The notes: a model not told the origin generated them from the letters alone. A stretch of 64,000 nucleotides of DNA from Pseudomonas sp. JUb42 (GCF_024807945.1 NZ_JANUFD010000015.1:1-64000); one strand, 5' to 3'. Positions 16,483 to 25,414 are shown, counted from the stretch's first letter. Program-made: numbers and translations.

Positions 16483-18484
16483 TCTGCTTGCCCTCCTGCG
16501 TTTCACAGGCTTGCAGATAGTGCGCTTCGTCCACTTCGCTCAAGGTCGCATAACCGTCGTAGTAATAGAGTCGATGTTTGTCCCGGGCATGGCGTTCGCC
16601 GATAAACACCAGGGTGGCCAGGTCTATGCGTTTGGCGCTGAGCGGGCGGCGACCGCAGAACAGCTTGCGCGTGCCCAACTGTAGAAAGTGCGGATGGGGT
16701 ACTCGCACTTCATCCGGGCTGAACGCTACATCCAGTGGCTTGCCATCCGCCAGAATCACTTGCGGGCCTATGGCGTAAGTGCCGAGGATGCGGGTATCTG
16801 CCGGGTTCAGGCGCTTCTTTGCCTCGCCCAAGTAGTAGACCGCATGCCTGTCCCTGGCCCAGCCATGACCACATGATTCGAAGGTGGCGACGTCGGCCTT
16901 GCGAATCGGTTCCGGCGGATTGTAGAAAATCCGGTGACAGAACACCTGTTTGCCATCCGTCAGGTAAGGCGCACCCAGTGAGCGGTAGTGCTCGGCAGAC
17001 TCTGTCGAAAACTGTTCCGGCACGTCGGTTTCGGCGTTATGGAACGGGATCAGGTACAGGCCATTGGCATCGCCGCACAGATGAGTGTCCAACAGCTGGA
17101 AGGTTGCCGCGTCCAGCCCATTGATTGGGCGGCCATGGAAATGCACCTGATGGCCCAGCTCGAAACCGAGACCCAGGGCGCGCAACGGCTGCGTCTCCAA
17201 CTGCGGCCCCGGCAAGCGGTGCCACCAATAATCGTGTAGATGCGGGTGTGCCTCAAAGAACGGCGCCCAGGCCTGCTGCATCGCTGCATCGATGACCCCG
17301 CAAGAGCCCAGCGGGCCTTGGCGGTCACCCACCAGTACTGGCGAGTAATCCTGTTCAGGTTGATATATCTGGGTCACCACGAAGCTATCCACGTCTACAT
17401 CCAGGCGCTTGTTACGCAGATAGGCATGGTGCTGATCGCGGTAATAACCGAAGCCCAGATGCCGGAAGCTCGGGCCATGGGCGCCGCGCAGGCGGGTCCC
17501 GGCGGCGTACACGAAGCTGTCGTCTACGGCAAAGAATTCATCCTCGTATTCACTGGCACTGACCACCCGGCCACCCCTGTCGAACGCTGGTTGCCAGCAC
17601 CTGAGCAGATGGAAATCGCCCACATAGCGGATGCGTTTGCCGGTCAGGTAATAGGCGCGGTGTCGGTCTTTGGCGTAACGCTGGTTGAGCACAGTGAAGG
17701 TGGCCAGATCGGCGTCGTCGATACGATAGAAGTATTCGTAAGCAATGCTTGCGCCTTGCTGTGCCTGCACGATGATGGACTGGCCATCGCTTGCCCAGCG
17801 ATCGGCGAGCATGTGAAAACCCTGGGGATTGGCGATGGTGAGCGGCGTGCCGTCTTTCTGATGCAGTGGCTGGAATCCTCGATAGACCTGATCGTCAATC
17901 ACTCGATAAGCCGGGTGATTGCAATAGCGCACCCGAGCCGAGGCGTTGGCGAGGACTCGTCCGTGCAGAAATACCTTCACGCCATCACTGAACATCGCCG
18001 AGTCTGCGTTCACCGAGGCCGGGGAGGGCTCCAGCAGGGCAAGACCACCGGGATTGGCAGATGCAATCTCGGTGATCGAGTCATCAGCGAACCAGTAGGC
18101 GCGCGCATCGTCTCGCCAGTAGTGGTAACCGATACTGGCCAGTCCCTCGTTGAAGCGAAACTGCAGTGCATGCAGCACCTGATAGCCATGGCGCTCCAGG
18201 TATCCGGGAAGCAGGTAGTAATCCTGCCGCGCATCACGCAGCAGCTGCGGGTTGGCGCGATGGCGCCAGAGCGGCTGACCGGGCAGCAAGGGCGACGCGG
18301 GATAGCCCCCGTCAGCGGCGCGTTGAGCGGTCTGCCCGGCCGACAATCCCGCCGGGTTGAGGATGATGTACACATCGGGTGCAAGACTGTCGCCCAGTAA
18401 TGCACCGTCGAGAAAGGCGAAACCCTGGTGCCACTCCAGGTTCAGGGGTTCCCAATCGGCAGTGTCCGTGCGTGTTTCTGTCAT
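16475..18484 (-). CDS. DKNYY-repeat family protein
   Basis: A large protein (669 residues from the ATG at 18484; 682 if the ATG at 18523 is used) built around repeats of the DKNYY type: WRDDARAYWF, YAKDRHRAYYL, YYRDQHHAYLR, WARDRHAVYYL and ARDKHRLYYY, each followed by a short strand. No signal peptide or membrane helix was seen. DKNYY proteins are of unknown function and are often found near immunity-like genes. It is coupled to the small gene at 16189 and divergent from the diiron enzyme operon at 18604. Its start is uncertain. Confidence 0.85.
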   Translation of the reverse strand: MTETRTDTADWEPLNLEWHQGFAFLDGALLGDSLAPDVYIILNPAGLSAGQTAQRAADGGYPASPLLPGQPLWRHRANPQLLRDARQDYYLLPGYLERHGYQVLHALQFRFNEGLASIGYHYWRDDARAYWFADDSITEIASANPGGLALLEPSPASVNADSAMFSDGVKVFLHGRVLANASARVRYCNHPAYRVIDDQVYRGFQPLHQKDGTPLTIANPQGFHMLADRWASDGQSIIVQAQQGASIAYEYFYRIDDADLATFTVLNQRYAKDRHRAYYLTGKRIRYVGDFHLLRCWQPAFDRGGRVVSASEYEDEFFAVDDSFVYAAGTRLRGAHGPSFRHLGFGYYRDQHHAYLRNKRLDVDVDSFVVTQIYQPEQDYSPVLVGDRQGPLGSCGVIDAAMQQAWAPFFEAHPHLHDYWWHRLPGPQLETQPLRALGLGFELGHQVHFHGRPINGLDAATFQLLDTHLCGDANGLYLIPFHNAETDVPEQFSTESAEHYRSLGAPYLTDGKQVFCHRIFYNPPEPIRKADVATFESCGHGWARDRHAVYYLGEAKKRLNPADTRILGTYAIGPQVILADGKPLDVAFSPDEVRVPHPHFLQLGTRKLFCGRRPLSAKRIDLATLVFIGERHARDKHRLYYYDGYATLSEVDEAHYLQACETQEGKQNG

Positions 18485-18603
18485 ATCGTGGGACTCTGTA
18501 TTCACGATGAAACTACTGGTCATCGGCCCGTTTTCAACTCTTTTGAATTATCCCGACAGCCTTGCCTCTGACCTACATATCAAGAAAAGTCAGTAGGTCC
18601 GCC

Positions 18604-19965
18604 ATGACGTCTTTACAGCTTTTTGCCGAACGCTCCGCCACTACGTATCAGCCCTCAAGCGCTGTTTCGTCCCTTTATACCAGCCTGTTGCGTTCACCTG
18701 CCGAGACCGCGCCGGACGCCGTACGCGGCTTTCTTGAGCAGCAATTGCTGGTCGCGAAAGCGCTGCCCTGCAACCTCCCGGCAGACCTCGCGCAACTGCC
18801 CGAATGGGTCGCTGGCAACAGTCAATCCGTGGCCGAGCGCTATGCGCAATACCTGCAGGAGCGCCACGCGGGTGGTGGGCGCCGGTTCTTCAGCAACAAG
18901 GCTCATGCCCTGTATTTCCTGCAGCAGGTTGCGCCGAGCAAACTGGTCGATGGCGCGTGGTTGTACGGCACGGTAAAGCATGCCGATGACTGGCGCTATC
19001 ACGGCCTGATTCGCACCTATCTGGAAGAGTTGGGCGACGGTGAGCCGGCACTGAACCATGTGCTGTTGTACCGCAATCTGCTCAGCGAGCACGACTGTGC
19101 GCCCAATGCCCTGCTCGATGAAGCCCTTTATCTGCAAGGTACCATTCAACTGGCGCTGGGGCATTTATCCGATGAGTTCCTGCCTGAGGTCCTGGGCTAT
19201 AACCTCGGCTATGAGCAACTGCCCCTGCATTTGCTGATTACCGCCTTTGAACTCAGTGAGCTGGGCATTGACCCCTACTATTTCACCCTGCATGTGACCA
19301 TCGACAATGCCAGCTCGGGCCATGCGTACAAGGCTGTCCAGGCCGTCATGGATTTGTTGCCTAGTGATGCCGACAGGAGCGATTTCCTCACCCGGCTGCG
19401 TAACGGCTACTTGCTCAATGACCTCGGCACAAATTCCACCGAGGTGATCCATGCGTTTGATCTCGAGCATGAGGTCGTCGCGATGCTTGAAGCTAAGAGC
19501 ACCTTTGGTCAGCACATGCATTCCGATTATTGCCGACTGGAAGGTCGCACCATCAATGACTGGCTGGCCACGCCCGGACAAAGCAGGCAACTGCTCGGCG
19601 CGTTGGAAAACAAGGGCTGGATCAAGCGTCATCAGGACCCTCAGGACAGCCGTTTCTGGCAGCTTGTCGACGGTCCGGGGGCGGTGATGTTCGGCGTATT
19701 CAATGGCTATGAACTGCAATTGCTCAAGGACTGGATTGCCGGTGACTGGCAGGACAATGAGCCAGGCCGTGGCGCCAATCCGTTTCGTGCACGTTTTCGT
19801 CGACGTAACAGTGCAATGGCGACGCAGCAGCCGAGCCAGGTTGCAACGCTGCCCATTGAGCAGCTCATCGCATTGATCGCTCCGGATTCACACCCAACGC
19901 CCGAAGGCCTGGCCGCTACCAGAGCCTACGCCCGCCAGCTTGCTCAAGGAGGCCTGACCCGATGA
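18604..19965 (+). CDS. Iron-containing redox enzyme (heme-oxygenase-like diiron oxidase fold)
   Basis: A 453-residue protein whose central to C-terminal part resembles the iron-containing redox enzyme family (haem-oxygenase-like fold, HDO). Candidate diiron ligands are Glu195 (EVLGYNLGYE) and the HxxxDxxxxxH cluster His230, Asp234, His240 (LHVTIDNASSGHA). About 90 N-terminal and 130 C-terminal residues surround the fold. Family members carry out O2-dependent C-C cleavage, N-oxygenation and desaturation in natural-product pathways. It is first in an operon whose next gene overlaps by four bases (ATGA) and encodes a methyltransferase. Start at 18604 favoured over 18562 for the absence of family sequence upstream. 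Confidence 0.85.
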   Translation: MTSLQLFAERSATTYQPSSAVSSLYTSLLRSPAETAPDAVRGFLEQQLLVAKALPCNLPADLAQLPEWVAGNSQSVAERYAQYLQERHAGGGRRFFSNKAHALYFLQQVAPSKLVDGAWLYGTVKHADDWRYHGLIRTYLEELGDGEPALNHVLLYRNLLSEHDCAPNALLDEALYLQGTIQLALGHLSDEFLPEVLGYNLGYEQLPLHLLITAFELSELGIDPYYFTLHVTIDNASSGHAYKAVQAVMDLLPSDADRSDFLTRLRNGYLLNDLGTNSTEVIHAFDLEHEVVAMLEAKSTFGQHMHSDYCRLEGRTINDWLATPGQSRQLLGALENKGWIKRHQDPQDSRFWQLVDGPGAVMFGVFNGYELQLLKDWIAGDWQDNEPGRGANPFRARFRRRNSAMATQQPSQVATLPIEQLIALIAPDSHPTPEGLAATRAYARQLAQGGLTR

Positions 19966-20954
19966 ACCAGACCCATATGATTGATCCGGCCCTCATGGAT
20001 GCCGAAGTGGCAGAGGAAACCCATGATCTGGCTCTGCTCCAACTCGGTGAGTATCTGCAGTCCGAGCGCTATCGATTCGTCACGGTGACACCGCTGACCC
20101 ATCAACGGGTCAATGCCCGGGAAGACAACCGCACCGCCCGTACTCTGCGGGATGTGTTCGGTTGGAGCCGCCCATTCGATAATGACTTGCTGCCTGAGCA
20201 GGAATTGAAGGTGCTGCTCGACAGTGGGGTACTGCGCGTTCACGCGGGAATGTGGGTCAGTGATGTGCGTTGGTCGAGCCTGGATAACCTGCTGTTCGTC
20301 CACTCGAGTTTTCCCACGCTCGCCAATGATTCGGTGTTTTTTGGCCCGGATACCTATCGCTTCGCCCAGGCGATCGAAGAGCATCTGCGTACCACTGCGC
20401 ATCCGATTCACGCGGCGGTAGATATCGGTTGTGGCAGTGGCGTGGGCGCCATCCTTATCGCCAGGGCGCGCCGGGACGCGAATGTTCTGGCAGTGGACAT
20501 CAATCCCACCGCGTTACGGTTTACTGCAGTCAACGCCTCGCTGGCGGGCGCGGCGAATGTGTCGGTGTATCACAGCGATATCCTCACCGGTACCACAGGC
20601 GATTTCGACCTGATCGTCGCCAACCCGCCGTATATGCAGGACACGCAGCAACGTGCTTATCGCCATGGTGGTGAACAACTGGGCTCGGAGTTGTCGGTGC
20701 GCATCCTCGAACAGGCCATCAAGCGTCTGACCCCCGGCGGCAGCCTGGTGCTGTATACCGGCGCGCCCTCGGTGGATGGCATTGATCTGTTCCTCGAACA
20801 GGCGCGGCCGCTGATCGACACCGCCGACCTGGCCTGGACCTATCGCGAGATGGATCCGGACGTGTTCGGCGAAGAGCTGGAGACAGCCACGTACCATGAA
20901 GCCGAGCGAATTGCCGCCGTGGTATTGACCGTGACCAGAAGGGCGCGGGCGTGA
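19962..20954 (+). CDS. Class I SAM-dependent methyltransferase (HemK/PrmC-like, NPPY motif)
   Basis: A 330-residue protein. Motif I DIGCGSG is at residues 154-160, the acidic loop VDIN near 178, and NPPY at 221-224, as in N-methyltransferases acting on glutamine or adenine. A roughly 150-residue N-terminal domain without known motifs probably sets specificity. It overlaps the diiron enzyme gene by four bases, so the two products are made together and may modify the same substrate. It is not the housekeeping PrmC, which would lie beside prfA. Confidence 0.88.
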   Translation: MNQTHMIDPALMDAEVAEETHDLALLQLGEYLQSERYRFVTVTPLTHQRVNAREDNRTARTLRDVFGWSRPFDNDLLPEQELKVLLDSGVLRVHAGMWVSDVRWSSLDNLLFVHSSFPTLANDSVFFGPDTYRFAQAIEEHLRTTAHPIHAAVDIGCGSGVGAILIARARRDANVLAVDINPTALRFTAVNASLAGAANVSVYHSDILTGTTGDFDLIVANPPYMQDTQQRAYRHGGEQLGSELSVRILEQAIKRLTPGGSLVLYTGAPSVDGIDLFLEQARPLIDTADLAWTYREMDPDVFGEELETATYHEAERIAAVVLTVTRRARA

Positions 20955-20957
20955 AGA

Positions 20958-21224
20958 GTGCTCATGATGATTAGGACCAGCAAGGCGCAAATCAGCGACC
21001 TCTTCAGGCTACTGCATCGACTACGGGAAGACGTGCAGACGCTTGAATTGGCTCAAGAGCAGCAGGTGGTGTCGCTGCGCGGTCAGCAGACGGTCGACTC
21101 AAGTGATGCCATCGGCCTGTCGTTCCGCAAGCTTGAGCAGCAGATTACCAGTATGGAGGAAACCCTGGCCGCGATTGCCGAGGCGACGGGAGAGGTGTGC
21201 AAGCCTGGCCTTGGAGGTCGATGA
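20958..21224 (+). CDS. Small coiled-coil protein, third gene of the diiron enzyme operon
   Basis: An 88-residue protein from a GTG at 20958, or 86 residues from the ATG at 20964. It is dominated by predicted helix with heptad-like spacing (LFRLLHRLREDVQTLELAQ; SFRKLEQQITSMEETLAAI). It begins four bases after the methyltransferase stop codon. Function unknown; co-transcription suggests a structural partner of the two enzymes. Confidence 0.6.
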   Translation: MLMMIRTSKAQISDLFRLLHRLREDVQTLELAQEQQVVSLRGQQTVDSSDAIGLSFRKLEQQITSMEETLAAIAEATGEVCKPGLGGR

Positions 21225-21232
21225 CCTTCCTC

Positions 21233-21421
21233 TCATGCGTGCGCGCGCAGGTGGCGCTCGATGGCCGCTATCGCCTCACGCACATGGGGCTGCTGCTTCA
21301 AGTCACGGTGATACACCAGATAGAAAGGCTGCAGTGGGCCCTTGATGTTTGTCGCTATGCGAACCAGGCCTGTGGCCCGTGGATCCTGCTCGAGGAACGC
21401 GCTCGCACGGGCCTATTGTGG
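21233..21421 (-). pseudogene. C-terminal remnant of a LysR-family regulator
   Basis: Read on the minus strand this stretch gives GLVRIATNIKGPLQPFYLVY followed by HRDLKQQPHVREAIAAI and a stop, the canonical end of a LysR effector domain. No HTH or upstream effector domain follows in any frame beyond about 21421, so only about 60 codons remain. It is probably what is left of a regulator lost during rearrangement beside the TetR/hydrolase pair. Confidence 0.7.
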
Positions 21422-21673
21422 GCGTTCAGCCGGTCAAGATTGGTCAAGGATGTGGGTGAGTTCGGGCCGCTGGAAACTCGCCATTTAATCGATGACATGG
21501 TGGCGACGGCGCCTGATCGAACGCGTCGATTGCGTGCGCTTCGTCCCTGAAGTTGCTTCGGGGTTTGTGTGATCGCCTGTCCTACAGGTATCGGATTCGG
21601 ATTCAGTTTTGTGGGGGGCCGGCTTGCTGGCATAGCGACTATAGATAGGGCGGCGACGACAGGCGCTTTATTT

Positions 21674-21689
21674 GGAAACGATTATTTCC
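21674..21689. promoter_or_regulatory. Palindromic operator-like site upstream of the TetR gene
   Basis: GGAAACGATTATTTCC, a near-perfect dyad 12 bases before the TetR start codon. The same motif with 13 of 16 bases identical occurs at 22329-22344 before the hydrolase gene. Two copies in the promoters of an adjacent repressor and enzyme suggest TetR operators. Confidence 0.65.
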
Positions 21690-21701
21690 TATACTCCATC
21701 C

Positions 21702-22313
21702 ATGAGCAGAAAATCAGACATTTCCGTGCGTCCTGGCCGTCCCCGTGAATTTGATACCGAGGGGGCGCTGGACAGGGCGATCACGCGTTTCAGCGAGTAC
21801 GGCTATCACGGCACTTCGATCTCGGACCTGAATGCCTGCCTGGGGCTGACCTCGGGCAGCATCTACAAGGCCTGGGGCGACAAGCGCGGGCTATTTCTGG
21901 CGGCGCTGGATCGCTACATGCTGCTGCGCGGGGAGGCGATCAGTGCTTGCCTGGCGGGCGAAAACACGGGGCGAGATAAAATCGAAGCCCTGCTCAAACA
22001 CTATGCGTGGCTCAGCAGTGAAGCTGTCGGGCGCACCGGGTGCCTGGTCATCGAAACTGCCGGTGAGCTTGCCCTGGCCGACGCTGAGGTGGCAGCTTTG
22101 ATCGCGGCCCAACAGCACAGGCGTGAAACGCAACTCTTGCGGCTCATCGAGGACGCGCAGCGCGACGGCTCGGTACGCAGCGACCTGAATGCAGCCATGT
22201 TCGCAAAAATGCTGCTGGCCCTCCAGCAAGGCATGCGGGTATTGGGCAAGACCGGTTCAAGGGACGAGGACATGCAAGGCGTGGTGGCCGAGTTGATGCG
22301 ACTGCTTGAGTAA
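21702..22313 (+). CDS. TetR-family transcriptional repressor
   Basis: A 203-residue regulator with the HTH at about residues 15-60 (ALDRAITRFSEYGYHGTSIS, then LTSGSIYKAWGDKRGLF). The C-terminal domain resembles the branch with GRTGCLVIETAGELAL and a terminal helix ending LMRLLE. It starts at 21702, just after the palindrome at 21674-21689. It precedes the alpha/beta hydrolase gene and very likely represses both through the shared palindromes. Inducer unknown, probably the hydrolase substrate. Confidence 0.92.
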   Translation: MSRKSDISVRPGRPREFDTEGALDRAITRFSEYGYHGTSISDLNACLGLTSGSIYKAWGDKRGLFLAALDRYMLLRGEAISACLAGENTGRDKIEALLKHYAWLSSEAVGRTGCLVIETAGELALADAEVAALIAAQQHRRETQLLRLIEDAQRDGSVRSDLNAAMFAKMLLALQQGMRVLGKTGSRDEDMQGVVAELMRLLE

Positions 22314-22328
22314 TATTTTAATCAATTA

Positions 22329-22344
22329 GGAAATGATCAATTCC
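22329..22344. promoter_or_regulatory. Palindromic operator-like site upstream of the hydrolase gene
   Basis: GGAAATGATCAATTCC, second copy of the 16-bp dyad at 21674-21689. It lies between the TetR stop codon and the hydrolase ribosome-binding site (GGGAGG), where bound repressor would block transcription. Confidence 0.65.
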
Positions 22345-22361
22345 ATATTTGGGAGGCCGTT

Positions 22362-23306
22362 ATGAATATTCGCTCGGAACAACCCGACCGTGTCGGTGCC
22401 GATTTCATGCAGCAGACGAATTTCTGGCAGCAGTTTCGCCATGCCAGTGCGCGGGTCGATGAGGTCAATATTCACTATGTCGAGGGGGGCGAGGGCCCGC
22501 CCGTTGTGCTGATCCCGGGTTGGCCGCAGAGCTGGTACGCGTGGCGTTACGTGATGCCGCAACTGGTGGCGGCCGGTCATCGGGTCATTGCGCTAGACCC
22601 GCGCGGCATGGGTGAAAGTGACGCCCCCGCAGGGGGTTATGACCTGGCCAGAGTCGCCGCCGAACTTCATCACTTTGCCCAGACCATTGGCCTGCTGGAT
22701 AACGGGCCGATTGATGTCGTGGGGCATGACGTAGGCAGCTGGATGGCCTACGCCTGGGCGGCAGACTGGCGCCCGGATGTGCGTCGCGTGGCGCTGCTCG
22801 ATGCCCTGATCCCCGGACTTTCGGCGCCCCGCACCGACTTGTCGATTGACGAAGCCAATCGGCGCAGCTGGCATTTTGCGTTCAACCAGCTCGATGGCCT
22901 GTCCGAAGTGCTGATAGCAGGGCGCGAAGAGGCGTTTCTCACCTGGCTGTTTCGCGCCAAGTCGCTGCAGCCCTGGACCATCACCGCCGAAGATATCGCC
23001 CTGTATGCCCGCCAGTTGGCGGCTCCCGGCGCGTTGCGTGCGGTGACCGGTTATTACCAGTCTGCATTTTCCCTCGAAGGCATTGCCGCGAACCGCCTGC
23101 GCGCTGAAACACCGCTCGACATTCCGCTGCTGGCGTTGGGCGCTGAGCGCGGCTTGGGGGAGCATATGGTCAGCGCCTTGCACAAGCTGGCGAGCAACGT
23201 GCGGGGTGACGTCGTGCGCAACGCCGGGCATTACCTGCCGGAAGAAGCCGCGAATCGCATAGCCGACGAACTGGTGGATTTCCTCGGCGAGCAACCAGGG
23301 GAATAG
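22362..23306 (+). CDS. Alpha/beta hydrolase, epoxide hydrolase/haloalkane dehalogenase-like
   Basis: A 314-residue enzyme. The oxyanion segment is LIPGWPQSW near residue 50, DPRGMGESDAP follows near 77, and the nucleophile elbow GHDVGSW carries an Asp rather than Ser near residue 121, as in epoxide hydrolases and haloalkane dehalogenases. The catalytic His is in NAGHYLPEE near 287. The cap region (about 145-225) is rich in Trp and Phe, which fits a hydrophobic substrate. Controlled by the adjacent TetR protein. Physiological substrate unknown. Confidence 0.92.
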   Translation: MNIRSEQPDRVGADFMQQTNFWQQFRHASARVDEVNIHYVEGGEGPPVVLIPGWPQSWYAWRYVMPQLVAAGHRVIALDPRGMGESDAPAGGYDLARVAAELHHFAQTIGLLDNGPIDVVGHDVGSWMAYAWAADWRPDVRRVALLDALIPGLSAPRTDLSIDEANRRSWHFAFNQLDGLSEVLIAGREEAFLTWLFRAKSLQPWTITAEDIALYARQLAAPGALRAVTGYYQSAFSLEGIAANRLRAETPLDIPLLALGAERGLGEHMVSALHKLASNVRGDVVRNAGHYLPEEAANRIADELVDFLGEQPGE

Positions 23307-23332
23307 GGGGCCCGTGTTCCCTATTTCCCTGG
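23295..23332. terminator. Bidirectional hairpin between convergent genes
   Basis: Arms 23295-23308 and 23319-23332 (CCAGGGGAATAGGG and CCCTATTTCCCTGG) pair with one mismatch over 14 bp. It spans the end of the hydrolase gene and the gap before the convergent ABC ATPase. There is no strong T tract, so termination efficiency is uncertain. Confidence 0.6.
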
Positions 23333-23347
23333 CTGGATCAGCGAGGT

Positions 23348-24427
23348 TCAAGCCATCCGCGCGCCACTGGCCTTGTCGAACACATGGATATGCTCGCAAC
23401 GGCCGCGCAACTGGATTGCCTGACCCAGCTTGAGATCGTCCCGGCGCGACAGGGATGCCACCATTGGCGCCTCTGCGCAGCGTCCGTAGACATGGCTTTC
23501 CGCGCCCGTCGGTTCGATCAGGTCGACCGTAAAAGGCAGCGAAAATCCTGTCTCTGGCACCTCTGCCAGGGTCAAGTGCTCCGGGCGAATGCCCATGACC
23601 ACCGGGCTTGAGGCTGCCAGGTCGATGTGCCGCTCCAGGGCAATCCGCTGGCTGCCCACCTTGATGAACGATGTGTTTTCGTCGTGCTCCAGTACGCCTT
23701 CGATCAGGTTCATGGCCGGTGAGCCGATGAAGGTGGCGACGAACAAATTGGCTGGCCGGTCATAGACTTCGATGGGCGCGCCGACTTGCTCGATGCGACC
23801 GGCGTTCATGACCACGATCAGATCGGACATGGTCATGGCCTCCATTTGATCGTGGGTCACGTAGATGGCTGTTGTGCCCAGCTTGCGTTGCAGGGTGCGG
23901 ATCTCGATGCGCATCTGCACCCGCAGCTTGGCGTCCAGGTTCGACAGCGGTTCGTCGAACAGAAACACCTGGGGGTGACGCACGATGGCGCGGCCCATGG
24001 CGACCCGCTGACGCTGCCCGCCGGACAGCGCCTTGGGATAGCGATCGAGGTAGTTCGACAGGCCCAGCATCGCTGCTGTTTCCTTTACCGCCGCGTCGAT
24101 CCGCGCCGGCGACTCCTTGCGCAGGTGCAGGCTGAAGCCCATGTTCTGCGCGACCGTCATGTGTGGATACAACGCGTAGTTCTGGAACACCATGGCGATG
24201 TCCCGGTCCTTGGGCGAGATATCGTTGATGACCCGGCCATTGAGTTCTATGGCGCCGGACGTCACCGACTCCAGGCCCGCGATCATGCGCAGCAGGGTTG
24301 ATTTTCCACAGCCCGAGGCGCCGACGAGCGAGACGAACTGACCGTCGGCAATGTTCAGGTCAATGCCGTGCAATACCGGTATTGCGCCGTAGTTCTTGCG
24401 CAGTTGCTGAATGTTTACGGTTGCCAT
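23348..24427 (-). CDS. Sugar ABC transporter ATP-binding protein (UgpC/MsmK type)
   Basis: A 359-residue ATPase. Walker A GASGCGKST near residue 37, signature LSGGQRQRVAMGRAIVRH near 135, Walker B VFLFDEPLSNLD, and a C-terminal OB-type regulatory domain (about 240-355) as in MalK-like proteins. It is the last gene of the leftward amino-sugar operon and energises the permeases at 25434 and 26309. Confidence 0.94.
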   Translation of the reverse strand: MATVNIQQLRKNYGAIPVLHGIDLNIADGQFVSLVGASGCGKSTLLRMIAGLESVTSGAIELNGRVINDISPKDRDIAMVFQNYALYPHMTVAQNMGFSLHLRKESPARIDAAVKETAAMLGLSNYLDRYPKALSGGQRQRVAMGRAIVRHPQVFLFDEPLSNLDAKLRVQMRIEIRTLQRKLGTTAIYVTHDQMEAMTMSDLIVVMNAGRIEQVGAPIEVYDRPANLFVATFIGSPAMNLIEGVLEHDENTSFIKVGSQRIALERHIDLAASSPVVMGIRPEHLTLAEVPETGFSLPFTVDLIEPTGAESHVYGRCAEAPMVASLSRRDDLKLGQAIQLRGRCEHIHVFDKASGARMA

Positions 24428-24460
24428 ATCGAGAGAACACCCTATGCCGGACCCACTGAT

Positions 24461-25414
24461 TCAGGAAAGACGCACGACCTTGGTGAGGTGGCGCGGCGCG
24501 GTGCTGTCCAGGTTTTTGTACTGGGCCAGGCGTTCGCCAAACAGCTGCAGGGCCGGGAGGATTTCCAGGCTGCGGTCCAGACCGGTGTGGGTGACGTCGA
24601 TGGAAATATCACCCGGCCCGCCGAAGCCGATTACCAGCGCACCTTTTTCCTTGAGTTCGGCATACAGCGTTGCTTCTTCATCAGCCGTCTGCGGGCTGTA
24701 GATCAGCACCACGCAGGTCTTGGCGTCCACCAGGCTGATGGGACCATGGCGATATTCCATTGGGTGAAACACCTGGGTATAGGTCAGGCTCATCTCTTGC
24801 AGTTTCAATGCACCTTCGCTGGCCAGGCCGTAATAGGCGCCGCCGCCCAGGTAGACGAAGTGCGAGCGCGACAGCACGCTGTCGCTCAACTGTCGGTCCA
24901 GAGCCTGCATGGCCTGTTCGGCGCGCGCGGGGATGGCCTCGTCGATCTGAACACCGGCCAGGCGCAGGCCCAGCAACAGCATCAGGCTGGCCGAGCTGCT
25001 CATGACGATGCCTTCCAGGGCGTGGGTCGGGGCGAACAGCACTTCATCGCTGCACTTTGCCAGGCTGCTGGCGCTTTCACAGGTAATGCCCAGGGTCTTA
25101 AGACCACGCACGCGGCTGGCCTGTACGGCCTGCACGGTCTCGGTGGATTCGCCACTGCGCGACAGGGCGATGACCTGCGCATCCTGATAATTGGCCAGAT
25201 AGGCCTCGGGGCGCCGCGCCCACTCGCCGCCCGGTACGGCGATGGCGCGCTTGCCGTTGAGGTTCAGTGCGCTGGCGACCGCCTGAGCCAGGTAGTACGA
25301 GGTGCCGCAGCCGACTACCACGATAGTCGCGGCATTGAGGGTCGGCAGGCTCTGGGTCAGGGCAGGGCCCCAGAATGGAAACTGCTCGACGATAACTTGT
25401 TCAGTGACGTTCAT
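24461..25414 (-). CDS. SIS-domain sugar-phosphate isomerase/deaminase (AgaS/NagB-II type)
   Basis: A 317-residue protein of two SIS domains. Sugar-phosphate loops are VGCGTSYYLAQAVA near residue 33 and SRSGESTETVQAV near 84. The second domain shows GGGAYYGLASEGALKLQE and the HPMEYRHGP catalytic segment shared with GlmS isomerase domains, NagB-II and AgaS. It lacks a glutaminase domain, so an ammonia-releasing deaminase/isomerase of glucosamine- or galactosamine-6-phosphate is expected. The ATG at 25414 follows a 13-codon non-family extension. The KbaZ-like neighbour favours the galacto substrate (product tagatose-6-phosphate). Confidence 0.88.
   Translation of the reverse strand: MNVTEQVIVEQFPFWGPALTQSLPTLNAATIVVVGCGTSYYLAQAVASALNLNGKRAIAVPGGEWARRPEAYLANYQDAQVIALSRSGESTETVQAVQASRVRGLKTLGITCESASSLAKCSDEVLFAPTHALEGIVMSSSASLMLLLGLRLAGVQIDEAIPARAEQAMQALDRQLSDSVLSRSHFVYLGGGAYYGLASEGALKLQEMSLTYTQVFHPMEYRHGPISLVDAKTCVVLIYSPQTADEEATLYAELKEKGALVIGFGGPGDISIDVTHTGLDRSLEILPALQLFGERLAQYKNLDSTAPRHLTKVVRLS

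Noticed and set aside
17240..18400. Long open frame antisense to the DKNYY gene
   Set aside because: It mirrors the codons of the real gene on the other strand, has no ribosome-binding site and no recognisable domain.
21197..21550. Plus-strand open frame of 118 codons
   Set aside because: The minus strand of the same stretch encodes a clear LysR tail, and the plus frame starts inside the preceding gene.
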